Assembly: GCA_009886115.1 (NCBI GenBank)
Contig: VFJJ01000142.1
Location: forward strand, 1-59,093
Direction: 5' to 3'
From: Actinomycetota bacterium
GTDB taxonomy: Bacteria; Actinomycetota; Acidimicrobiia; IMCC26256; VFJJ01
Length of the DNA stretch: 59,093 nucleotides
A model generated the notes under the pieces. The model was given only the letters and a program-made list of their open reading frames with translations. It did no database searches and had not been told where the DNA came from. The first letter of the stretch is position 1. Each line of letters opens with the position of its first letter. The position numbers and the translations under genes are program-made. Below, piece by piece: positions 33,175 to 42,294 of this stretch.

Positions 33175-34836
33175 ATGAGCGCTGACATCGTGATCAAGGG
33201 CGGCACGGTCGTCGACGGCACGGGGGCCCCGGGCTACCGGGCCGACGTGGCGATCACCGGTGAACGGATCACCGGCATCGGCGACAACCTCACGGGAACC
33301 CGGGAGCTCGATGCGTCCGGTCAGATCGTCGCCCCCGGGTTCATCGACATCCACACCCACTACGACGCCCAGGTCTTCTGGGACCCGGCGCTCACCCCTT
33401 CGTGCTTCCACGGGGTCACGACGGTCGTCGCGGGGAACTGCGGGTTCTCGATCGCCCCGACCCGGCCCGAGCACCGCGACCTCATCGCCCGGACCCTCGA
33501 GAACGTCGAGGACATGAACGTCGCGTCGCTCGCCGCCGGGATCCCGTGGGATTTCGAGACCTTCCCCGAGTACCTGGCCTCGGTGCGTCGGCGCGGCACC
33601 GTCCTCAACTACGGCGCCTATGTCGGCCACACCGCCCTGCGCCTGTTCGTGATGGGCTTCGACGCCTACGAGCGGGCGGCCACGGCCGAGGAGGTCGAGA
33701 GCCTCTGTCGCGTCGTGGGTGAGTCGATGGATGCCGGGGCCTGCGGCATCGCAACCACGTTCGCGATCACCCACCGGGGTGTCGACGGCCTCCCCGTCCC
33801 CAGCCGCCACGCCGAGCTCTCGGAGTTCGAGGCCATGTGCCGGGTGCTGGCCGACAAGGGCAAGGGCGTCATCGAGGTGACGCCCGGCCAGCAACTGAGC
33901 ATCGCCGCTATCTACGACTTCCAGCGCCGTATCGGTCGGCCGGTCACCTACACGGCCCTGTTGACCTTCCCGGGGTTTCGCGACCACGCCGAGCTCAACG
34001 TGAGGGAATGGGCCACGGGCGCCGAGGTCTGGCCCCAGGTCTCGCCGCGGCCGCTGATGTTCTCGATGACCATGGCCGATCCCTTCACGCTCAACACCTC
34101 GCCGGTGTTCGCCGAGCTCATGGGGCGCCCACGAGCAGAGCGGGTCGCGGCCTACGCCGACCAGACCTGGCGCGATCGGGCGCTGGCGAGCCTGCAGCCG
34201 GGCGTCGCCATGGCCCCACGCTGGCACACCTACACGGTCATGGAGTCGGCGACGCGGCCCGAGCTCGAGGGCCGCATGGTCGAGGACCTCGCCGGCGAGT
34301 GGAGCTGCAGCCCCCTCGACGTGGTGTGCCGCATCGCCGTCGACGACGCACTCGAGACGCGGGTGCGTTCCACGGTCGCCAACGACGACATGGACGGCAT
34401 CGACTACCTGCTCAACCAGGAGCACTGCACGCTCGGGCTCTCCGACGCCGGCGCGCACGTCAGCCAGCTCTGCGACGCGCCCCAGGCCACCGACTTGTTG
34501 GGTAACTGGGTGCGAGACCGGGGGGCGTTGTCGGTCGAGTCGGCCGTCCGCAAGCTCTCGGGCCAGCAGGCCGACATCTTCGGCTTCGCCGACCGGGGCT
34601 ATCTGCGATCGGGTGCCTTTGCCGACGTCGCCGTGTTCGACCTCGAGACGGTGGCACCCGGCCCGCTGCGCCGGGTGCGTGACTTCCCGGCCGACGCCGA
34701 TCGGCTCACCGCCGACCAGCCCAGCGGCATGGTGCACGTGCTCGTGAACGGCACGCCCATCCAGGTCGACGGGCACTCGATGATCGAGCAGGTCGCTGCC
34801 GAGCGGCGTCCCGGTCACGTCGTCAGCCCGGCCTGA
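33175..34836 (+). CDS. N-acyl-D-amino-acid deacylase-like amidohydrolase
   Basis: A 553-residue zinc amidohydrolase, paralogue of the gene at 7972. VIKGGTVVDGTG opens the beta-sandwich, IDIHTHYD (58-64) carries the first metal His pair (60 and 62), AGNCGFSIAP follows, and LSDAGAHVSQLCD near 440 carries a late Asp. The C-terminal strand returns to the beta-sandwich (FADVAVFDLETV, MVHVLVNG). The start is supported by GGAGGAGGG upstream of the ATG. Substrate unknown; an N-acyl amino acid or cyclic amide is likely. It diverges from the helicase and is followed 49 bases later by a hydroxyacid dehydrogenase. Confidence 0.85.
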   Translation: MSADIVIKGGTVVDGTGAPGYRADVAITGERITGIGDNLTGTRELDASGQIVAPGFIDIHTHYDAQVFWDPALTPSCFHGVTTVVAGNCGFSIAPTRPEHRDLIARTLENVEDMNVASLAAGIPWDFETFPEYLASVRRRGTVLNYGAYVGHTALRLFVMGFDAYERAATAEEVESLCRVVGESMDAGACGIATTFAITHRGVDGLPVPSRHAELSEFEAMCRVLADKGKGVIEVTPGQQLSIAAIYDFQRRIGRPVTYTALLTFPGFRDHAELNVREWATGAEVWPQVSPRPLMFSMTMADPFTLNTSPVFAELMGRPRAERVAAYADQTWRDRALASLQPGVAMAPRWHTYTVMESATRPELEGRMVEDLAGEWSCSPLDVVCRIAVDDALETRVRSTVANDDMDGIDYLLNQEHCTLGLSDAGAHVSQLCDAPQATDLLGNWVRDRGALSVESAVRKLSGQQADIFGFADRGYLRSGAFADVAVFDLETVAPGPLRRVRDFPADADRLTADQPSGMVHVLVNGTPIQVDGHSMIEQVAAERRPGHVVSPA

Positions 34837-34885
34837 GCGAGCTCCGCCCACCCGCGCCGCGCGTGCCGACGGTCATGGAGCCGGG

Positions 34886-35836
34886 GTGAGGGTCGTCGTA
34901 CACCTTGCTGGCAACGGGATCGAGCGCGTCCGGCACGCGCTCGACGGGGCCGGGGTGTCCATGACCGAGGTCGAGCTGATCCCGGTCGATCCCGACGGGC
35001 CGGTGCCGGCGGGGATCGAGGCCGACGCGCTCCTCACGACGGCGATCGGTGGCGCCAACCTGGCCGAGGTCCTCGACGCGTCGGGCGTCGGCTGGGTCCA
35101 CGCTGTGGGCACCGGGGTCGACGGCTTCCCGCTCGAGCTGGTCGGCGATCGGGTCCTCACGTGCTCACGGGGCGCGTCGGCCGTGCCGATCGCCGAGTGG
35201 GTGTTGGCGGTCATGCTGGCCTTCGAGCAGCGACTCCCCGAGATGTGGCTCGCCGAGCCGCCTCGCCGCTGGCACTTCGCCGATCTCGGAGGGTTACGCG
35301 GGAAGACGTTGGGGCTCGTGGGTCTGGGCGGAATCGGCGCCGCCGTCGCCGAGCGGGCCCGGCCCTTCGGCTTGCGGATCGTCGCCCTGCGCCGCACGTC
35401 GGCGCCTAGCCCCGTCGCCGGTGTCGAGATCGCCGCCGATCTCGACGCCGTCCTCTCGGTCGCCGACCACCTGGTGCTCGCGGCCCCGGCCACGGGAGCC
35501 ACGCACCACCTGATCGACGGCGCCGCTCTGGCCCGGGTGAAGCCTGGCGTGCACCTCGTCAACATCGCCCGGGGCGCACTCGTCGACCAGGACGCGTTGC
35601 GGCTGGCTCTCGACGATGGTCGCGTCGCGATGGCGTCGCTCGACACGGTGACCCCCGAGCCCCTTCCGGCTGGGCACTGGATGTTCAGCCATCCTCGGGT
35701 GCGGGTGTCGGCCCACGTCTCGTGGTGCTCCCCCGAGATGCTCAGCGGGCTGTACCACGGCTTCGTCGCGAACCTCGGCCACCGGATCGCCGGCCGTCCC
35801 TTGGAGGGGATCGTCGACGTCGCCGCCGGGTACTGA
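34886..35836 (+). CDS. D-isomer-specific 2-hydroxyacid dehydrogenase family protein
   Basis: A 316-residue NAD(P)-dependent dehydrogenase. The Rossmann motif GLVGLGGIGAAVAERARPFG is in the middle; the catalytic Arg is in VNIARGALVDQDAL, the Glu in TPEPLPAGHWMF and the active-site His in VSAHVSWCSP. The substrate-binding domain is split around it as usual. It would reduce a 2-oxoacid or oxidise a 2-hydroxyacid in the cytoplasm. It starts with GTG at 34886, with GGAG a few bases upstream. It lies downstream of the amidohydrolase on the same strand, consistent with handling an acid released by it, but this is only context. Confidence 0.85.
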   Translation: MRVVVHLAGNGIERVRHALDGAGVSMTEVELIPVDPDGPVPAGIEADALLTTAIGGANLAEVLDASGVGWVHAVGTGVDGFPLELVGDRVLTCSRGASAVPIAEWVLAVMLAFEQRLPEMWLAEPPRRWHFADLGGLRGKTLGLVGLGGIGAAVAERARPFGLRIVALRRTSAPSPVAGVEIAADLDAVLSVADHLVLAAPATGATHHLIDGAALARVKPGVHLVNIARGALVDQDALRLALDDGRVAMASLDTVTPEPLPAGHWMFSHPRVRVSAHVSWCSPEMLSGLYHGFVANLGHRIAGRPLEGIVDVAAGY

Positions 35837-35921
35837 GCTGCGGTTCGCGGGCTGCGGCCGGTGACCCGCCGGGATGAGCGCGGGTCGGCGCCGCGATCTC
35901 GGATCGTTAGGCTGATCGGCG

Positions 35922-37106
35922 ATGAGCGAACCGTCGGCCCCGCCGGGCTACCACCCTGATCCCTGGTCGCCCGAGAACCTGCGGTGGTGGGACGGCGAGC
36001 GCTGGAGCGAGTCGACGATCCCGAAGCTCCCGGCCCTCCCCGGTGTCGCGGGTGAATCCTCCGTCCCACCGGCGCCGACCGTTCCTGGGGTCTCGGTCCC
36101 GGCCCCGCCCGAGACGGTCGGCGACGTCCTTCCGGCGTTCCCCCGGGCGGTCGCTGCCGATCCGGTCGGCGAGACGGCGCCCGCGGGATTGGCCTGGTCC
36201 GACGACCTCGCCCCGGCGCCATCACCCGGGGGTTCTCCGCGGTCGCGGCTGCGGGCGCCCCTGGTCGTCGCGGTCGTCGCGGTGGTCGTGCTCGTGTTCG
36301 GCGGTGTCGCGGTGCTCGCGCTGGGGGGCGACGACGACTCGACGGCGCTCGAGCCGGCGTCGTCGACCGCGTCGTCGATTTCGCCTTCGACCCCGTCGTC
36401 GTCATCGGGCGGGGCCGACGGCACATCAGGGCCGGCGTCAGCTCCCGCGACCAGCAGCCCCGGTTCGCCGTCACCGACGTCTGTCGTGTCACCGGCGAGC
36501 GGGTCCTCCGGGCCTTCCGGTTCCTCCGGGTCCTCCACGCCAGCTCCGACGGCCGGTTCCACCGCTCCGGGGGCGACCGCTGCGACCCCAGCTCCCACGG
36601 CGACGGGTCCCGTGCCGTCGGATCCCGCGCCTGCGCCGCCCCCGGTCGTGGGTCTCGGCGGGGCGTTCGGCGATCCCCTCGGGAATTTCCGTCTCGTCAC
36701 CGGACCGGCGTGGGAGCTCATCGTCGAGAGCGGTGAACTGGCCTCGAGCTGGTTCGTCGGTCCGTCCGTCGGGGGCCTGCGCGAGAACGTCAACGTGGTC
36801 ACCGAGACGCTGACGTCACCCGGCGTCACGGTCGAGGTCTACCTCGATGCGGCGATCGCGCAGCTCGACCGCGGCCAGCCCGATCTCGACGTGGTCGACC
36901 GGAGGAGCGTCACGCTCGTCTCGGGGGCCGTGGGGGGACGGGTCGAGTACGGCGGCTCCATCAACGACGTCGACGTCCGCATCGTGCAGATCGTGGCCAT
37001 CGGCTCGGGCAAGGCCGTCGTGGCCACCTTCACCGCCACACCGTCGCGATTCGACTCGACCCTCACCCAGGTCGAGCCGTTCCTCCTCACGCTCGAGGTG
37101 GTGTGA
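35922..37106 (+). CDS. DUF2510-domain single-pass membrane protein
   Basis: A 394-residue protein. The N-terminal DUF2510 motif reads PPGYHPDPWSPENLRWWDGERW (7-28). A Pro/Ala-rich segment leads to one membrane helix (about 112-134, PLVVAVVAVVVLVFGGVAVLALGG), then a long Ser/Pro/Thr-rich external linker (about 140-245), and a folded C-terminal domain from about 250 (GDPLGNFRLVTGPAWELIVESGELASSWF). The C-terminal part has the look of a small envelope or PsbP/LpqN-like domain, not assignable with confidence. Its stop overlaps the GTG of the thiolase-like gene (GTGA), an odd pairing of a membrane protein with a CoA enzyme. Confidence 0.75.
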   Translation: MSEPSAPPGYHPDPWSPENLRWWDGERWSESTIPKLPALPGVAGESSVPPAPTVPGVSVPAPPETVGDVLPAFPRAVAADPVGETAPAGLAWSDDLAPAPSPGGSPRSRLRAPLVVAVVAVVVLVFGGVAVLALGGDDDSTALEPASSTASSISPSTPSSSSGGADGTSGPASAPATSSPGSPSPTSVVSPASGSSGPSGSSGSSTPAPTAGSTAPGATAATPAPTATGPVPSDPAPAPPPVVGLGGAFGDPLGNFRLVTGPAWELIVESGELASSWFVGPSVGGLRENVNVVTETLTSPGVTVEVYLDAAIAQLDRGQPDLDVVDRRSVTLVSGAVGGRVEYGGSINDVDVRIVQIVAIGSGKAVVATFTATPSRFDSTLTQVEPFLLTLEVV

Positions 37107-38299
37107 GCGCCGGCCTCCGCGACCGCGCGGCCATCGTCGGTATCGGCCAGACCGCCTTCGGCCGCAACCTCGGACGGTCGGAGCTCGACCTCGCCTGCGA
37201 GGCCATCATGGCCGCCTGCGCCGACGCCGGGGTTCCCGTGGGCTCGATCGACGGGCTCGTGTCGTACGACATCGAGCAGGTCGCGGCCTGGCACCTCGGC
37301 TCGACGCTCGGCCTCGACGGTCTCCGCTTCTTTTGCGGGACGCCGTCGGGCGGTGGCGGTGTGGCATCGACGGTGGGGCTGGCGACCATGGCGGTGGCGA
37401 CGGGCGCTGCCGAGCACGTCATCTGCTTCCGATCGCGGAATCGATCGAAGGCCGCGTCGTACGGCCCGGGGCACAACCAGGGAGGGCGTCCCTGGGAGAA
37501 GACCACCTCCGGTCTCGCCGATCTCCGCCAGTTCCACCATCCGTTCGGGATCGCCGCTCCGGTCCAGGAGATGGCTCTGATCGCCCGGCGTCACATGGGC
37601 GTCTTCGGCACCCGAGCCGAGCACTTCGGCATGCAAGCCGTGGCCCAGCGTCATCACGCCTCACTCAACCCGGCCGCCATCATGCGGGCCCCGCTCACCC
37701 TCGACGACTGGGCGAGCTCGCGGATGATCGCCGACCCCATCCGGCTCCCCGACTGCTCGCTCGAGAACGACGGCGCCGTCGCCGTGCTCGTCACCTCGGC
37801 CGAACGGGCCCGTGACCTGCGCCAGCCACCGGCCTACGTGCTCGGCGCCGCCCAGGGATATCACACCATCCACACCGAGCTGGCCGACACGTTCGCCCGG
37901 AGCGGCCTCTTCGGCGGACCGTCGACGATCGGTGGTCGGGCCATCGCCGAGCGACTCTTCGGCATGGCCGGGGTCGGCCCCGGCGACGTCGACGCGGCGA
38001 TGATCTTCGATCACTTCACCATGGCCGTCCCGCTCACGTTGGAGCAGTACGGCTTCTGTCCCATGGGCGAAGGCGGGCCGTTCATCGCCACCGGAGCGAC
38101 CCGTTGGCCCGAGGGGCGGCTCCCCGTCAACACCCACGGCGGCTCGAATGGTGAGGCCTTCGTGCACGGCTTCAACCATCTTCCCGAGGCGGTCAGACAG
38201 GTCAGGGGGACAGCCGTCAATCAGGTCGAGGGTTGCGAGATCGTGTTCGTCAACGGGGCCATCACCGACACCCACGGCGCGGTGTTGCTGCGATGCTGA
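37103..38299 (+). CDS. Thiolase-like/SCP2-type protein, second paralogue
   Basis: A 398-residue thiolase-superfamily protein lacking the thiolase nucleophile Cys. It opens RAAIVGIGQTAFGRNLGR and ends with LPVNTHGGSNGEAFVHGFNHL, the C-terminal active-site loop. The positions matching Tyr 304 and Tyr 359 of the protein at 28146 are Phe 302 (MIFDHF) and Phe 357 (HGFNH), so its chemistry may differ. The likely partner is the DUF35 protein 76 bases downstream. The GTG start overlaps the previous stop. Activity could be retro-aldol cleavage, thioester transfer or none; the sequence does not decide. Confidence 0.8.
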   Translation: MSAGLRDRAAIVGIGQTAFGRNLGRSELDLACEAIMAACADAGVPVGSIDGLVSYDIEQVAAWHLGSTLGLDGLRFFCGTPSGGGGVASTVGLATMAVATGAAEHVICFRSRNRSKAASYGPGHNQGGRPWEKTTSGLADLRQFHHPFGIAAPVQEMALIARRHMGVFGTRAEHFGMQAVAQRHHASLNPAAIMRAPLTLDDWASSRMIADPIRLPDCSLENDGAVAVLVTSAERARDLRQPPAYVLGAAQGYHTIHTELADTFARSGLFGGPSTIGGRAIAERLFGMAGVGPGDVDAAMIFDHFTMAVPLTLEQYGFCPMGEGGPFIATGATRWPEGRLPVNTHGGSNGEAFVHGFNHLPEAVRQVRGTAVNQVEGCEIVFVNGAITDTHGAVLLRC

Positions 38300-38375
38300 T
38301 CGCAATGATTCCGGTCGGGCTGGTCGCCCCGGTTCCCTGTCCCCGTGGGGTGTGCAAGGTCCCGGTAGTCACATC

Positions 38376-38807
38376 ATGACTACCAAGCGGGTGTTTCCGT
38401 CCGAATTTCCGCGGCCCCTGCCCGGTACGGAGTTCTGGCCCTTCTGGGAGGCGTGTCGCCGCCGCGAGCTGCGCATCCAGCGCTGCCTCGAGTGCGGCGA
38501 GTTGCGGCACCATCCGCGGCCGTACTGCCCGGGCTGTCGGAGCCGCCGGTTCGAATGGGCGCTCATGAGCGGCCGCGCTCGTGTGGTGTCTTGGACGATC
38601 TGCCATCCGCCGGTGCTGCCTGCCTTCGCCGACCGGGTGCCGTATCAGGCGATCGTCGTCGAGCTCGAGGAGGGGCCGTTCCTCGTGAGCAACCTGATCG
38701 GCTGCGAGCTCGACGACCTGGCGTTCGATCTCCCGGTTCAGGTGTGCTTCGTCGACATCGACGACGAGCTCACCGTCCCCCAATTCGAAGTGATCCCCCG
38801 CCCCTGA
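38376..38807 (+). CDS. DUF35 OB-fold/zinc-ribbon protein
   Basis: A 143-residue DUF35 protein with zinc-ribbon cysteines 37, 40, 51 and 54, then the OB-fold (SGRARVVSWTICHPPVLPAFADRVPYQAIVVELEEGPFLVSNLI). It is most like the DUF35 protein at 26816. Placed after the thiolase-like gene at 37103, it probably forms a complex with that protein. Its last 38 bases overlap the 3' end of the ABC permease on the other strand, so the two transcripts must overlap. No convincing ribosome-binding site is seen before the ATG. Confidence 0.82.
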   Translation: MTTKRVFPSEFPRPLPGTEFWPFWEACRRRELRIQRCLECGELRHHPRPYCPGCRSRRFEWALMSGRARVVSWTICHPPVLPAFADRVPYQAIVVELEEGPFLVSNLIGCELDDLAFDLPVQVCFVDIDDELTVPQFEVIPRP

Positions 38808-39627
38808 GCCGGTCGCCCACGTAGTTGACGGCCAGGATCGTGATCGACAACACGGCTGCCGGGAACAGGGAGACATGGGGTGCATCGCGCAGCCGGCCCT
38901 GACCGCCGGCGATGATCCCGCCCCACGAGATCGTGTCGACCGGGACGCCGACACCGAGGAAGCTCAGCGCGCCCTCGATGATGATCACGATCCCGAAGGC
39001 CAAGAGGGCGAAGACGATCAGCGGGCCGATGACGTTGGGAAGGATCTCCTGACGCACGATCCGACCCGAACCGGCGCCGAGGCAGCGGGCGGCGGTCACG
39101 TACTCGCGCTCGACCGCCCCGAGCGTTCCGGCCCGGGCGATCCGGGCGAACAACGGCACCATCAAGACGCCGATGACCGCCGTCACGGTCGTGACGCTCT
39201 GGCCGCGAATCGAGGTCACGGCCACCGCGAGCACCAGCGCGGGGAAGGCGAGCATCGAGTCGAGCACCGTCACGATCAGGGTGTCGACCCGCCGCCGGAA
39301 GTAGCCGGCGATGAGCCCCAGCACGCCACCGATCGACATGCCGATCGTCACCGAGACGACCCCCACGATCAGCGAGACGCGGGTGCCGTGCAGCACCCGG
39401 GCCAGGATGTCGCGCCCGTTGCCGTCGAAGCCGAACGGGTGTCGCCACCCCGGCCCCTCGAGGCGGCGTAGGAGATGTCCACGGCCGGGATCGGTGGGCC
39501 ACATTGGGGCCAGCACGGCGACGACGACGAGCAGCGTCAGCCAACCCAGGGCCGCGCGGAACAGCACGCCCCGATCGGAGCTCGTACGAGGCTCTTGCGG
39601 GCGCGGCTCAGCCCGGCGGCGGAACAC
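38770..39627 (-). CDS. ABC transporter permease, DppC/OppC-like
   Basis: A 285-residue inner-membrane permease for an oligopeptide/nickel-type importer. One N-terminal helix (ALGWLTLLVVVAVLAPMW) precedes an OppC-like stretch (HPFGFDGNGRDILARVLHGTRVSLIVGVVSVTIG). The inner-membrane coupling (EAA) loop is REYVTAARCLGAGSGRIVRQEILPNV. Its start overlaps the end of the DppB-like gene by 20 bases, so it is translated with it. The cargo is unknown; peptides, opines or other small hydrophilic compounds are typical. No ATPase gene follows. Confidence 0.88.
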   Translation of the reverse strand: MFRRRAEPRPQEPRTSSDRGVLFRAALGWLTLLVVVAVLAPMWPTDPGRGHLLRRLEGPGWRHPFGFDGNGRDILARVLHGTRVSLIVGVVSVTIGMSIGGVLGLIAGYFRRRVDTLIVTVLDSMLAFPALVLAVAVTSIRGQSVTTVTAVIGVLMVPLFARIARAGTLGAVEREYVTAARCLGAGSGRIVRQEILPNVIGPLIVFALLAFGIVIIIEGALSFLGVGVPVDTISWGGIIAGGQGRLRDAPHVSLFPAAVLSITILAVNYVGDRLRGGGSLRIGGR

Positions 39628-40561
39628 GGCGGATCCTCGGGTCGATCGCCGAGTAGAGCGCGTCGACGAGCAGGTTGACGATCACGAAGGCGACCGCCAC
39701 GAAGAGCGTGACGCCCTGCACCACAGTGAAGTCGCGCGCCGGGATGGCGTCGAGCATGAGCTTGCCCATTCCAGGCAACGAGAACAGGCGCTCGACGACG
39801 ACCGAGCCACCGAGCAGCGTGCCGAAGTTGAGACCCACCAAGGTGACCAGGGTGAGCGACGACGGGCGTAAGGCGTGGCGGAGGATCACCCGTCGGCGGG
39901 GAAGGCCTCGACCCCGAGCGGCCGCGATGAAGTCCTGATCCATCGTCTCGAGCAGGTCGGCCCTGAGGACCCGGGTGTAGATCGCAGCCTGGCCGAGCGC
40001 CAGCGTGAACGCCGGCAACACCAACGAGTGCAGGTTGCCCGAGATGTCGTCTCCCAGGCGCGTGTACTCCGACGCCGGGAACACGTCGAGCTTCACCGCG
40101 AGGAGCAGGATCAAGACGATGCCGATCACGAACCCGGGGATCGAGACGACGACGAACGACGCCCCGCTGGCAACCCGGTCGAAGAGCGAGCCCGGCCGAG
40201 CGGCGCCCATGGCGGCCACGGGGATGGCGATCGAGAGCGCCAGGATCTGCGCCAGGAGCACCAGCTCGAGGGTGACGGGCACCCGCTCGCGCACCATGTC
40301 GGCGACGGGCCGGTTCTTGTCGTACGACCATCCGAGATCGCCGTGCGCGACATCGTTCACCCAACGCCCGTAGCGCGTGAGGAAAGGATCGTCGAGGCGA
40401 AGGTCGGACCGCACCTGGGCCAGCCGCTCGGGATCGGCTGTCGGCCCGAGGATCGCCACCTCGGGTCCGCCCGGCAGGAGATCGAGCAGGAGGTACGAGC
40501 CCAACGACACCAAGGCCAAGACGCCGACCAGCGAGAGGATGCGCCGACGCCAGAAGGCCAT
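39608..40561 (-). CDS. ABC transporter permease, DppB/OppB-like
   Basis: A 317-residue permease. The N-terminal RRILSLVGVLALVSLGSYLLLDLLPGGPE and periplasmic ADPERLAQVRSDLRLDDPFLTRYGRW are diagnostic of the DppB group. The coupling loop is DFIAAARGRGLPRRRVILRHALRPS. It forms the membrane pore with the DppC-like protein it overlaps. It lies 9 bases downstream of the solute-binding protein stop, giving the operon order binding protein, DppB, DppC. Confidence 0.88.
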   Translation of the reverse strand: MAFWRRRILSLVGVLALVSLGSYLLLDLLPGGPEVAILGPTADPERLAQVRSDLRLDDPFLTRYGRWVNDVAHGDLGWSYDKNRPVADMVRERVPVTLELVLLAQILALSIAIPVAAMGAARPGSLFDRVASGASFVVVSIPGFVIGIVLILLLAVKLDVFPASEYTRLGDDISGNLHSLVLPAFTLALGQAAIYTRVLRADLLETMDQDFIAAARGRGLPRRRVILRHALRPSSLTLVTLVGLNFGTLLGGSVVVERLFSLPGMGKLMLDAIPARDFTVVQGVTLFVAVAFVIVNLLVDALYSAIDPRIRRVPPPG

Positions 40562-40570
40562 GGGCCAAGA

Positions 40571-42268
40571 TCAGCCCGGCACCGTACGGAACATGTCGCG
40601 GGCCGGGAACTGCAGCCCGTGGATGGTTCCTGGGTCGATCCCGGCGACCCCGTCGATACAGGCCAAGCCGGTGATGAGGAACGTCCCGAACGTGACTGGC
40701 ACGTCGGTGGCGATGGTGCGGATCGCCTCGGCGTAGAGCTCTCGGCGCTCGTCGCTATCGGGGTTGACCCGGCCTTCGTCGAGGGCGGCGTCGACCGTGG
40801 GGCTCGAGTACTTCTCGAAGTTCAAAGAGCCGGTCGAGTGGAAGTAGTTGTAGAGGAGCACGTCGGGGTCGGCGAAGTCCTGCAACTGCCAGATCGACAT
40901 GTCGTAGTTGCCGGTGATGACGTTGACGATGAGCGTCGTCTGGTCGAGGGCTGTGTCGAGCGTGACGTCGAAGCCCACGTCTTCCCACATCTGCTCGAGC
41001 GCGATCGCCAGCTCGAGCAACGAATCGGACGAGGGCGTCTGATACGTGAACGTCGGCGACGAACCGGTCTCCTCGGTGTACTCGTCGACGAGCCGGCGGG
41101 CGTTCTCGGGATCGAACGTGGGATACCCCGTCTCTGCGACGTGCCAGGGCGAGCCCGGGGGGAAGGGCCCGTTGGCGATGACACCCGTCCCGCCGGCCAG
41201 GGCCTCGACCAGGGTCTCGCTGTCGGTGGCCTCCACCAGGGCCCGCCGCATGCGGGGATCGTCGAAGGGAGCTCGAGCGTTGTTGAAGAGGTTCATGAGC
41301 GGGATGCCCACGACCTCGACGAACCTGACCTCGCCTTCCTCGCCGAGCCTCCGAAGCGCGGTGATGTCGGCCTGGCCCACGTTGAAGCAGTCGACCTCCT
41401 CGGCCTCGAAGGCGGCCCGCCGGCCGGCGTCGTCGCTGATGGCCCGCATGACGATCTCGTCGAGCAACGGCGGATGGTCGAGATCCCAGAACTCGGGGTT
41501 GGGAACGAGCGTAAGGCTCACCTCGCGGTCCCACTCGGCGAGGAGATAGGGCCCGGTCGCCACGAGGTTGTTGGGCAGGTCGTCGCCGAGCTCGGCCGCC
41601 GATGCCGGCGAGATCATGACGCCCGGAGGCGCGGCCAGCACTGCGGGCAACGCCACCCAGGGCGCGTCGAGACGGAGGATGGCCGTGGTGGCGTCGACCA
41701 CCTCGATCTCGATGATCGGCGCGACCAGGGTCGCCGTGACGAGCGACGTGCGGTGCCGCTCGATGTTGAACCTCACCGCCTCGGCGTCGAGTGGGGTGCC
41801 GTCGTGGAACACGATCCCGTCCCGCAGGACGAGCGTCCAGCTCAGGCGATCGGCTGATTCGGTGAGCGATTCGGCGAGGTGGGGGAGGAGCTCGTCGGTG
41901 GCGGGGTCACGCCGCATCAGGGTGTCGGCGACGGCGTTGAAGACGGTCATCGCGGCGGAGTTCACGGCGCCGGTGGGGTCGAGGGTGTTGGGCTCGGAGC
42001 TCAGACCCAGGGTGATCGACCCACCGTCGGCCACCTCGGGCGGCGCGGTGGTGGGCGACTCGGTCGCCGGCGTGGTGGTGTCGCCACCGGGCGCCGCGGT
42101 GGCAGTGGTCGTCTCGGTCGGCTCACCGCCCGACGCCGCCGTGGTGACGCTCGAACCCCCCGAGGGTGAGGCCTGGCCCGTCGTGTCGTCGTCGCTGCTG
42201 CAGGCCGCGATGGTGCTCAGCATCACGATCAGGACCAGGGCCAGGGTCGTGGTGTGGCGACGGCTCAC
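40571..42268 (-). CDS. Solute-binding lipoprotein, SBP family 5 (peptide type)
   Basis: A 565-residue extracellular binding protein. The signal peptide ends at the lipobox TIAAC (Cys 23); a Ser/Thr/Gly-rich linker runs to about residue 82. The folded family-5 domain follows, with GSITLGLSSEPNTLDPTGAVNSAAM, LSWTLVLRDGIVFHDGTPLDAEAVRFNIERH and late PFDDPRMRRALVEATD. It captures cargo and delivers it to the DppBC-like permeases. The GTG start at 42268 is well supported by GAGGAGGA seven bases upstream. A hot-dog protein gene lies 26 bases upstream on the same strand and may share the transcript. Confidence 0.88.
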   Translation of the reverse strand: MSRRHTTTLALVLIVMLSTIAACSSDDDTTGQASPSGGSSVTTAASGGEPTETTTATAAPGGDTTTPATESPTTAPPEVADGGSITLGLSSEPNTLDPTGAVNSAAMTVFNAVADTLMRRDPATDELLPHLAESLTESADRLSWTLVLRDGIVFHDGTPLDAEAVRFNIERHRTSLVTATLVAPIIEIEVVDATTAILRLDAPWVALPAVLAAPPGVMISPASAAELGDDLPNNLVATGPYLLAEWDREVSLTLVPNPEFWDLDHPPLLDEIVMRAISDDAGRRAAFEAEEVDCFNVGQADITALRRLGEEGEVRFVEVVGIPLMNLFNNARAPFDDPRMRRALVEATDSETLVEALAGGTGVIANGPFPPGSPWHVAETGYPTFDPENARRLVDEYTEETGSSPTFTYQTPSSDSLLELAIALEQMWEDVGFDVTLDTALDQTTLIVNVITGNYDMSIWQLQDFADPDVLLYNYFHSTGSLNFEKYSSPTVDAALDEGRVNPDSDERRELYAEAIRTIATDVPVTFGTFLITGLACIDGVAGIDPGTIHGLQFPARDMFRTVPG

Positions 42269-42294
42269 GTGCTTGTCCTCCTCGTTCACTCGGG

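Noticed and set aside
32101-36492. Large minus-strand frames of 916 and 539 residues
   Set aside because: Shadows of the plus-strand amidohydrolase, hydroxyacid dehydrogenase and DUF2510 genes; the first runs on into an off-frame part of the helicase gene.
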